Shown one piece after another: positions 1 through 4,855 of a DNA stretch of 6,491 nucleotides. Position numbers and translations under genes: made by a program. The stretch is from the NCBI GenBank assembly GCA_937899145.1, contig CALBPW010000232.1:1-6491 (forward strand), in the 5' to 3' direction. The notes below the pieces were generated by a model. That model did no database searches and had not been told where the DNA came from. It worked only from the letters and a program-made list of their open reading frames with translations. How positions within the stretch are numbered: position 1 is the stretch's first letter; each line of letters opens with the position of its first letter. The DNA is from an uncultured Bacteroidota bacterium. Lineage in GTDB: Bacteria; Bacteroidota; Bacteroidia; Bacteroidales; SZUA-534.

Positions 1-641
1 CCATATTGTGCAGGATACATGCCTTTATAAACAGTTGTGTTTTTCAAAATATCGGTATTAAAGGTTGAGAAAAAGCCGAGTGCATGAGTTGGATTATAAA
101 CGGGAGCCTCGTCGAGTAGGAAGAGGTTTTGATCGTATGAGCCACCACGCACATAAAGGTTTGATGATCCCTCGTTAACAGCTTGAATGCCGGGCATTAG
201 TTGTAAGGTTTTCAGTAAGTCAGGTTCTCCAAGAGCCGATGTTACCATACCAATACGCTTGGGTTGCAATTGCACAATGCTGGTGGTTGCATGTTCCCGT
301 AAAGTTTTTTCGCCACTTACTATCACTTCTTCAATTTCGTTTGAAGATTCTTGTAATTGTATATCTATACGTATATCGTTTTGAATATCAACGCTTTTTA
401 CAATATTAACATATCCTAAATATGAGAATACGAGTGTGTGTTGCCCCTTTGGCAAACTGATGGAATAGAAACCATAATTGTTGGTTGCTGTTCCAATATT
501 GAGTTCAGGACAAACGATGGTGGCAGAAATCATTGTTTCGCCACTTGCCGCATCGGTTATAGTACCATGCACAACTGCTTTTTGTGCAAAAGACGTTGCG
601 GCAATTGCCGTGATTATCAGAGTTAGTATTAGTTTTTTCAT
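1..641 (-). CDS. TonB-dependent receptor, N-terminal part (cut by window edge)
   Basis: Outer-membrane receptor for TonB-powered uptake of an unknown ligand; 213 residues are visible and the barrel lies outside the window. The ATG at 641 starts MKKLILTLIITAIAATSFAQ, a Sec signal peptide probably cleaved after SFA. Residues about 22-98 form a carboxypeptidase-regulatory-like beta-sandwich (VVHGTITDAASGETMISATI, then NNYGFYSISLPKG and FSYLGY). EEVIVSGEK (104-112) resembles a TonB box. From about 130 the plug domain follows: LLKTLQLMPGIQAVNEG, NLYVRGGSYDQNLFLLDEAP and VYNPTHALGFFSTFN are typical of plugs in this receptor class. The start overlaps the stop of the upstream oxidoreductase gene as ATGA (638-641), which implies translational coupling. 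Receptors of this class are often encoded beside DUF4249 proteins, and one lies two genes upstream here. Family assignment is firm; the ligand cannot be told. Confidence 0.94.
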   Translation of the reverse strand, partial: MKKLILTLIITAIAATSFAQKAVVHGTITDAASGETMISATIVCPELNIGTATNNYGFYSISLPKGQHTLVFSYLGYVNIVKSVDIQNDIRIDIQLQESSNEIEEVIVSGEKTLREHATTSIVQLQPKRIGMVTSALGEPDLLKTLQLMPGIQAVNEGSSNLYVRGGSYDQNLFLLDEAPVYNPTHALGFFSTFNTDILKNTTVYKGMYPAQY

Positions 642-1627
642 TTCAAAAGTTTTTTTTCTATATAAGTTTTAATTGCTTCAGCATCGAATGGCGCATAGAA
701 AACTCTGCCTCCTATTACAAATGTCGGTTCTTCGGTTATATTGTTATTGTTTATAACTTGAATATTATCAGCCACTTCGGCTGCTAAATCAGGATTGGCA
801 ATATCGGCAACAAATGTTTCTGTATCAAGATTTTGTGAACAAGCGCAGTTTATAACAAATGCCGTATCTATTTCAGTTTCAGCAGCCATAAGCGTATAGT
901 GCATTGGCCAAAATTCGCCCTGCCTCTCGGCGGCTTTGGCTGCAAGCGATGCAACCGACGGCACGCCCTCGTAGAAGCAAAAACCGAATTTTAGTTTCGT
1001 ACCGTAGAGTTCAAAAAGTTCATTAAACAAAGGCCATGCGGCCTTGCAACCATCACAGGCATAACTACCCACAAGTACAATGCTTTTTTCTGCGTTCAGA
1101 TTGCCTTTGTGGCTGATTTTCAGTTTTGACAAATCGGCTCTGGGGCGCATTGGTTCTGGCGATTGCAACATAATGTTTATACTATGATGCTTACGCAACG
1201 AGTCAGCTAAATCTGATACCATTTGGCGGCAAAGGCTTTCAACTAAATATGCGCGGCCAAAAGTTGTAGAGCAATCGTATCTGCGTGTGAAATCTGTACG
1301 GTCTGGTACATAACCGCCAAGTTTTTCAGCTTTGTCGTCAACAAGACTATCGGTTATTTTTGAATATACATTCAACTCAAGATAATCGTTATACGACAAC
1401 TCTTTGTTTTCAGCTTCAATATTGATAACCAATTGATTGATATATTCGTCAAGTACATTATGGCGTATTTGGTATATGCTTTCGAGCATACTAAAAAGTT
1501 GATTGCGAGCCATTGCGTCAATTTGTTGCATTGTAATAGGCTTGCCGTCAATGGTGGCGACAATATTCTGATTTTGGGGAGAACAAGCTGTTAATACTGT
1601 AGCAATGCAAAATAATTGAAATCTCAT
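638..1627 (-). CDS. Lipoprotein with SurA-like N-terminus and DsbA/thioredoxin_4-type oxidoreductase domain
   Basis: A 329-residue envelope protein. MRFQLFCIATVLTAC gives a short lipoprotein signal with lipobox LTAC and lipidated Cys15. IVATIDGKPITMQQID (22-37) and the helical stretch to about 150 resemble the N-terminal part of SurA-type peptidyl-prolyl isomerases and chaperones; no parvulin catalytic domain is seen. Residues about 180-329 form a DsbA-like thioredoxin fold: VLVGSYACDGCKAAWPLF carries the CDGC active site (Cys191, Cys194), the helical insert includes KAAERQGEFWPMHYTLM, and EEPTFVIGG (299-307) has the expected cis-proline, Pro301. The family makes, breaks or shuffles disulfide bonds in exported proteins; oxidase versus isomerase cannot be decided from sequence. 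It starts 42 nt after the DUF4249 gene and overlaps the receptor gene by 4 nt, so it belongs to the operon. Extra cysteines at 119, 133, 217, 261 and 263 are unusual for a simple oxidase and could take part in thiol relay. The domain call is strong, the partner unknown. Confidence 0.87.
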   Translation of the reverse strand: MRFQLFCIATVLTACSPQNQNIVATIDGKPITMQQIDAMARNQLFSMLESIYQIRHNVLDEYINQLVINIEAENKELSYNDYLELNVYSKITDSLVDDKAEKLGGYVPDRTDFTRRYDCSTTFGRAYLVESLCRQMVSDLADSLRKHHSINIMLQSPEPMRPRADLSKLKISHKGNLNAEKSIVLVGSYACDGCKAAWPLFNELFELYGTKLKFGFCFYEGVPSVASLAAKAAERQGEFWPMHYTLMAAETEIDTAFVINCACSQNLDTETFVADIANPDLAAEVADNIQVINNNNITEEPTFVIGGRVFYAPFDAEAIKTYIEKKLLK

Positions 1628-1669
1628 AAAAATTCTAATATCCTTCGACTTAGTCTTTTTTGCATTGTA

Positions 1670-2626
1670 TTAATAATAAGAAAAATATCTCCAATCCACT
1701 GAAGCCGCATTGAACAATCCCAAAGCGCCTCCTTTTATGTTTGTCGGTGCTGATGCTGGCGATGGAGTATAAACGCCACCATCGAAACGAATTTGATTTA
1801 TCAACGAGTTATAGTAATCATACACTTCTTTTGTTACAGAATAAAGACGAACCGAACCAAAACCTCCCTCTTTATTGGTGTGTGTTAAACCGAAAGGTAC
1901 AGAATTGCGAGAAAAACCATCGGGCGACACACCTGAAAAAGCGTCAATTCCACAAATGTTGTCGGACTTTATGTTTTCATCACTCATTGTAGTTATACCC
2001 CATGTTTTGCCTGCGTATATTTCATAACTGAACAAATAAAAATTTTCTGTTCTTGGGTTGTCATGAAACCATAAGTATGGTATATTCCCATCTTCAGCCC
2101 CGTCTTTATATTTATCTGACTCACAATACATGGTTACAGTGTCAATATTAATAGATTCTGGCATAGTGCATTCGGCAGTGTAAACTTTGTTATTCCACTC
2201 TATACGCAGATAATATGTGTGTCCTTGAGCACCTTTAATCTTCGAAGTTTGATAATAACCATTCACACCAGGGTAGTTGGATTTTTCGAAATGATACTCC
2301 TGATCATATTCGACCCAAACCCATACAGAATCCGGACTTAAGTTAAGAGTGTCAATTATTCCACTATCATCTGATACTATTACAAGCGCATCATAAACCA
2401 TATCATATTCTCCTTTTTCCCACCAAAATCTTTCATATTCATCGTATCCTATAGGAGTTCCATAATACGATTTACTTTTAGTTAATTGTATGTAATATGG
2501 TGGAGGAGCATTTGTTATTTCCATTTCCACCACTAATTTTTCTTCTCCTTTTAGTTGCAAATCGTATTCTTCGGTACAAGCGGAAACAAAAAGAAACGCG
2601 CATAAAATTGCAAGAGTTTTTTTCAT
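1670..2626 (-). CDS. DUF4249 outer-membrane lipoprotein
   Basis: A 318-residue lipoprotein. The start at 2626 gives MKKTLAILCAFLFVSAC with lipobox VSAC and Cys17. An in-frame ATG at 2665 would add 13 residues, overlap the upstream gene and spoil the signal peptide, so it is rejected. DUF4249 hallmarks are visible: KLVVEMEITNAPPPYYIQLT (about 30-49), VYDALVIVSDDSG near 80, GHTYYLRIEWNNKVYTAE (about 135-153) followed by MPESINIDTV, and the conserved C-terminal TNIKGGALGLF (295-305). DUF4249 proteins are Bacteroidota lipoproteins of unknown biochemical role, commonly encoded with a TonB-dependent receptor; they are thought to act with it at the outer membrane. The gene begins 4 nt after the upstream cistron's stop, indicating coupling. 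Here the gene order is DUF4249, oxidoreductase, receptor, whereas the receptor often comes first. Length and ends look intact. Confidence 0.93.
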   Translation of the reverse strand: MKKTLAILCAFLFVSACTEEYDLQLKGEEKLVVEMEITNAPPPYYIQLTKSKSYYGTPIGYDEYERFWWEKGEYDMVYDALVIVSDDSGIIDTLNLSPDSVWVWVEYDQEYHFEKSNYPGVNGYYQTSKIKGAQGHTYYLRIEWNNKVYTAECTMPESINIDTVTMYCESDKYKDGAEDGNIPYLWFHDNPRTENFYLFSYEIYAGKTWGITTMSDENIKSDNICGIDAFSGVSPDGFSRNSVPFGLTHTNKEGGFGSVRLYSVTKEVYDYYNSLINQIRFDGGVYTPSPASAPTNIKGGALGLFNAASVDWRYFSYY

Positions 2627-2630
2627 CGCT

Positions 2631-3302
2631 CTAATATCTATATGTGCTTGAACTTTGAACAGCAAATACTATATGGCTTCCTAAATTTGCCATAACTTTA
2701 TATGTGGCATCTATATATTTGCCATTTTTATTATAGCCTGCCTTTTGAGCATTTTCAAATATTCTAATATTATTATTGTTTTTCTTATCTTCTGAATCAA
2801 TATAGAATATGTTTTGTTTGGTATAACTGCAACAATTAAAGTTTGAAAACACATCGTATTCAAATCCCAAATTCGGCAATTTTAAGTTTGATGTAGGGTC
2901 TGTAGGAAAGTAATAAAACCATATATTTGTCCAACCATTTCCACTGCTATAGCTACCTTCTTGCTTTGGATAATAGGGGTAATTGGTATTGACAGCAAAA
3001 CCGAAATTGGTGTTTCCCTTATATTGATTTTTATTATTTTTATCTTCATCATCAAAATGAACAAAAATTTCATACGCTCCATTCCAAAATTTCTCATGAG
3101 ACAAATCAAAGATTGCATAAGCATATTTCATCTTCCCAAATTTGTATTTTCGGGCATCAACAATACACACTCGCCAATCTACATCTCCACTACTATTTCT
3201 TATTAGTCCAGCCGATTTATAACAGTCATCTTTTTCGTAGTGCGTTCCATGTACACCATAATTGCCATTATCTTCACAATCCATGTGGTATACTATTTCC
3301 AT
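2631..3302 (-). CDS. Body of a cysteine-containing surface lipoprotein, out of frame with its 5' part; unknown function
   Basis: 223 codons are counted from the first ATG (3302), but the same frame is open upstream to 3383 and reads naturally (SDHPVWVGVLVSKGTCPN). It is therefore the downstream part of the gene starting at 3603, displaced by one base at the A tract 3377-3385. If joined, the product has 323 residues. Three copies of an acidic motif occur, at joined residues 105-114 (YHMDCEDNGN), 181-190 (VHFDDEDKNN) and 266-275 (FYIDSEDKKN), 76 and 85 residues apart. This suggests repeated beta-rich modules that may bind a cation. Cysteines lie at 96, 109, 127, 146, 257 and 258. Its general pattern reminds me of hypothetical Bacteroides surface proteins with repeated DNED-type motifs, from memory only. 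The segment is visibly richer in A+T and Asn/Lys codons than its neighbours. The stop is 4 nt before the DUF4249 start. Whether 3302 is ever used as a start is doubtful. Confidence 0.7.
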   Translation of the reverse strand: MEIVYHMDCEDNGNYGVHGTHYEKDDCYKSAGLIRNSSGDVDWRVCIVDARKYKFGKMKYAYAIFDLSHEKFWNGAYEIFVHFDDEDKNNKNQYKGNTNFGFAVNTNYPYYPKQEGSYSSGNGWTNIWFYYFPTDPTSNLKLPNLGFEYDVFSNFNCCSYTKQNIFYIDSEDKKNNNNIRIFENAQKAGYNKNGKYIDATYKVMANLGSHIVFAVQSSSTYRY

Positions 3303-3366
3303 TGTTGAATTAGGACATGTGCCTTTAGATACTAATACACCAACCCATACTGGATGGTCTGATGTG

Positions 3367-3603
3367 CTAAATGCTGTTTTTTTTTATTCTTCTATATCTG
3401 TTTACTACTTCATCCGCTCTTGCGTCAATTTCCGCAAGTGATTCTTTCCGTATTATTGTTGAATCGTTGGTTTCATTCAACACATCTTCTTCAAGCTGCT
3501 CTATTTCTTCAGTAATGTTACTTATGCTGTCTTCACATGATGATAGAGCAATACTCATGCATAATAAAATGTCAAATGGAATTTGTGAAATTTTCTTCCT
3601 CAT
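3367..3603 (-). CDS. 5' part of the frame-shifted surface lipoprotein: signal peptide and linker
   Basis: ATG 3603 encodes MRKKISQIPFDILLCMSIAL followed by SSC, a lipoprotein signal with lipobox LSSC and Cys23; the mature end CEDS is acidic. A short helical, possibly coiled-coil stretch follows (EEIEQLEEDVLNE, about 32-44), then ESLAEIDARADEVVNRYRR. As sequenced, translation runs through the A tract to IKKNSI and stops at 3367, giving 78 residues with no folded domain. Dropping one A (8 instead of 9) joins it to the frame that continues to 2631. A TTG two codons upstream is possible but ATG fits better. The ATG lies about 16 nt below the predicted transcription start of the promoter at 3626-3659, so this is the first cistron of the operon. 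Frame break, phase variation and sequencing error are all open explanations. Confidence 0.75.
   Translation of the reverse strand: MRKKISQIPFDILLCMSIALSSCEDSISNITEEIEQLEEDVLNETNDSTIIRKESLAEIDARADEVVNRYRRIKKNSI
3377..3385 (-). repeat. 9-nt homopolymer (A9 on the coding strand) at the frame break
   Basis: Nine T on the plus strand, nine A in the minus-strand mRNA, sit exactly where the two reading frames of the 3603-2631 lipoprotein gene diverge. Removing one A restores a 323-codon open frame from signal peptide to stop. A tract of this length can vary by slippage in replication, transcription or translation, and is also a typical place for base-calling error. Confidence 0.85.
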
Positions 3604-3625
3604 TTTCAATTTTTTATTATTGTTA

Positions 3626-3659
3626 CAAATATATATATTTTTATTACTGTCCGCTAAAC
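3626..3659 (-). promoter_or_regulatory. Bacteroidales sigma-ABfr-type promoter of the lipoprotein/DUF4249/oxidoreductase/receptor operon
   Basis: On the minus strand TATATTTG (3633-3626) matches the -7 consensus TAnnTTTG exactly. About 21 bp upstream lies GTTTAG (3659-3654), a near match to the -33 TTTG box. The predicted start point near 3619 leaves a leader of about 16 nt before the ATG at 3603. Position and spacing fit well; activity is inferred. Confidence 0.65.
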
Positions 3660-3682
3660 TTCATAAATAAGAGAAAAAAATT

Positions 3683-3709
3683 GGCTGATTTCTTTGTAGG
3701 AAACCAGCC
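3683..3709. terminator. Hairpin with T-runs on both sides, possible bidirectional terminator, perhaps part of an IS end
   Basis: GGCTG-a-TTTC (3683-3692) pairs with GAAA-c-CAGCC (3700-3709) around a 7-nt loop. Plus-strand transcripts then meet five T (3710-3714); minus-strand transcripts meet AATTTTTTT (3682-3674). It lies between the decayed genes on the right and the operon promoter on the left. It also sits 43 bp upstream of the transposase fragment, so it may be the insulating hairpin of an IS left end rather than a host terminator. Confidence 0.6.
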
Positions 3710-3751
3710 TTTTTGGTTACTTGTTTTTTAACACAAAAATACATTGTAACA

Positions 3752-3832
3752 ATGAGCAAAAGTATTCATTTCTTCGGACAGCCGGTTTTCGGGCAATTGA
3801 TAAATCATCTAGACAGGGATTCTATCCAAAAA
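3752..3832 (+). mobile_element. Remnant of an IS4-type insertion sequence: transposase N-terminus (DUF4372), truncated
   Basis: ATG 3752 starts the plus-strand reading [20 protein letters not shown] then DRDSIQK, which I recognise as the conserved start of Bacteroidota IS4-family transposases with an N-terminal DUF4372 domain (FFGQPVFxQLI and a D-R/K block). The match ends after codon 27 near 3832; the frame then runs six more codons into ZIP-derived sequence and stops at 3848-3850. Full transposases of this type are about 370-400 residues, so more than 90% is missing, including the DDE catalytic core. The 5' flank 3710-3751 and the hairpin at 3683-3709 may belong to the same element, but I could not place its terminal repeat. 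It is inactive. The only other reading here is on the minus strand and lacks any family signal. Confidence 0.8.
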
Positions 3833-3950
3833 GTATTGCAATGCCCATAGCAAGAGCAATGGCACTCGCCATGTTGAAGTCTGCCGAAGTCGCGCCGGCG
3901 ATAGCCACTCCAACCGCCACTTCTTCGGGAAAATTGTGGATTGTAACCTC
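3822..3950 (-). pseudogene. ZIP-family metal transporter fragment
   Basis: In the frame from 3950 to the stop at 3822-3824 the minus strand reads [19 protein letters not shown], then about nine residues, then [12 protein letters not shown]. This matches transmembrane segment 4 and the start of segment 5 of ZIP/ZupT transporters, where HNFPEG carries the metal-binding His, Asn and Glu; the Gly is Glu here. ZIP proteins import zinc and other divalent metals across the inner membrane. Only about 39 residues of some 250 remain. The family match ends near 3834; LFG and the stop come from the opposing transposase fragment. On the upstream side it is joined to the sirtuin remnant, in a different frame. 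No start codon or full protein is possible. Confidence 0.75.
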
Positions 3951-4354
3951 CAAACCAACATTGTTGTCCGTCGCTGGCTTTATCGCCTAACTTAATTGAT
4001 TTATAACCAATGTCATAAATTAGATTTTCGTTGGCAATACTGCGCACTTTAGTAAGTTCGCCATGCAAGTGAATAACATTTTTGCTGCCTGCTTTTTCGT
4101 GCAGATTATCAACGTTTTGTGTTACGACATGCACATCAAAATATTCTTCAAGCCTGACAAGAGCATTATGTCCGTCGTTGGGTTTTATGTTTTCGAGTTT
4201 TGCCCGAAGCCCGTTATAGAAATTCAGAACCAACTCGGGGTTACGCGCCAATCCTTCTGGTGTCGCACAATCCGCCAGCATCGCGAAAGGTGCTGAGCCC
4301 ACTTTCAACACTGATTCCCGCACCTGTAAGTGCCACTAATTTCGGTTTCGACAT
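3951..4354 (-). pseudogene. cobB: NAD-dependent protein deacylase (Sir2/CobB), internally deleted and truncated
   Basis: Sirtuins remove acyl groups from lysines using NAD in the cytoplasm. ATG 4354 opens [20 protein letters not shown] then STFRDAGGL, the NAD-binding GAGIS and TFRD motifs. After Leu29 the frame runs to a stop at 4241. From 4266 the next frame reads [18 protein letters not shown], then [13 protein letters not shown] and VIHLHGEL with the catalytic His, and ends at [16 protein letters not shown]. Family alignment from memory predicts nine residues between GGL and ATPEG, while one nucleotide is present, so about 26 nt are deleted, which shifts the frame. After QQ the usual LRPHxVWFGE is mostly missing and ZIP sequence begins near 3950; the NAD-binding GTS region and C-terminus are gone. 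The frame that stays open to 3805 and could start at an internal ATG (4323) lacks the GAGIS loop and would not be active. Confidence is high for family and for decay. Confidence 0.9.
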
Positions 4355-4409
4355 AGTAGTAGATTTTTGATTAGAAAGGTAAGAAGATTTTTTGGGCAAT
4401 CGGACGGAA
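4355..4409. other. Short spacer with no recognised signal
   Basis: These 55 bp lie between the sirtuin remnant's ATG and the stop of the possible small secreted-protein gene. I see no TAnnTTTG element on the minus strand that would drive the sirtuin gene and no hairpin with a T-run, so its original promoter is probably lost or lay further upstream. Confidence 0.4.
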
Positions 4410-4707
4410 TTATTGAGAAATATTGGCAGAGTATATATGATTCACATGGTTTATTAAACTGACCGGTTTTGTTCTCCCCTCATTATCGTTGGTATATCGG
4501 TTTCCTTTGCCGTTGTCGTCAGGAAAAATGTGAAACGATACATTGATGTGTGTTGTCGTGCGTGTTTTTTCCCGATTGTTTTCAATCCTAATGGCAAAAG
4601 ATTTTTCTTATTGGAGCAAGATAATTATTGCTCTTTTCGGTTGCTGCGATGGAGACTGTGAAATCTTCACAAAATGATGCTTGGAATACAAACATTAATA
4701 CCGTCAT
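4410..4707 (-). pseudogene. Possible small secreted-protein gene, frame-shifted; unknown family
   Basis: ATG 4707 begins MTVLMFVFQASFCEDFTVSI, a signal-peptide-like start, and continues to NNYLAPIRKIFCH with a stop at 4588, giving 39 codons. In the next frame 4607-4410 is open for 66 codons without an ATG and reads like protein (KSFAIRIENNREK, HINVSFHIFPDDNGKGNRY, PVSLINHVNHIYSANISQ) up to a TAA at 4410. A one-base shift near the A5/T4 run at about 4597-4606 would join the two into roughly 99 residues. The promoter at 4730-4761 predicts a start near 4723, about 16 nt above this ATG, the same spacing as for the lipoprotein gene at 3603. I do not recognise a family. The 39-residue product alone could be real, or the whole stretch may be non-coding. 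Confidence 0.4.
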
Positions 4708-4729
4708 TAATAAAAATGTTTTCCTGATA

Positions 4730-4761
4730 AAAAATTAGTTTTGGCTGGTATTAATTGCAAA
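4730..4761 (-). promoter_or_regulatory. Bacteroidales promoter upstream of the small secreted-protein frame
   Basis: On the minus strand TTTG (4761-4758) is followed by 20 bp and TAATTTTT (4737-4730), a one-mismatch copy of TAnnTTTG. Spacing is ideal for the Bacteroidota primary sigma factor. It lies downstream of the 4856-6151 gene, so it would serve only the frame at 4707. Confidence 0.5.
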
Positions 4762-4783
4762 TGGGATTCCTTTTATACTACCT

Positions 4784-4840
4784 GCCAATCTCCATTTTGA
4801 GGAATTTTTTTCCATAAAATTCCCCAAAATAGTGATTGGC
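4784..4840. repeat. 57-bp imperfect palindrome (25-bp arms, 7-nt loop)
   Basis: The arm 4784-4808 (GCCAATCTCCATTTTGAGGA then ATTTT) is the reverse complement of 4816-4840 with three mismatches, around the loop TTTCCAT. Outside the arms ACCT and TATA (within 4774-4783) could pair with AGGT and TATA (within 4847-4854) across a bulge. It starts 16 nt past the stop of the 4856-6151 gene. It lacks a T-run on either side, so it is not a standard intrinsic terminator, though it could protect or end the minus-strand transcript. A miniature mobile element or palindromic IS end is an alternative. Confidence 0.7.
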
Positions 4841-4855
4841 GCTTTGAGGTTATAC

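Noticed and set aside
3721..3990. An 89-codon plus-strand frame
   Set aside because: It is the antisense shadow of the ZIP and sirtuin fragments; its Ala/Met-rich stretch mirrors the ZIP transmembrane segment. The genuine plus-strand signal is the short transposase frame at 3752-3850.
3805..4323. A 172-codon minus-strand frame that could be called a complete sirtuin-like gene
   Set aside because: It lacks the NAD-binding GAGIS loop, which lies in another frame from 4354. Its last 50 or so residues are out-of-frame ZIP sequence rich in Arg, Cys and Gly, so it is a remnant and not a gene.
4614..4637. GAGCAA/TTGCTC hairpin (8-nt loop) followed by TTTT on the plus strand, as an intrinsic terminator
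   Set aside because: No plus-strand gene ends before it, the stem is only six pairs, and it lies inside the minus-strand protein-like frame.
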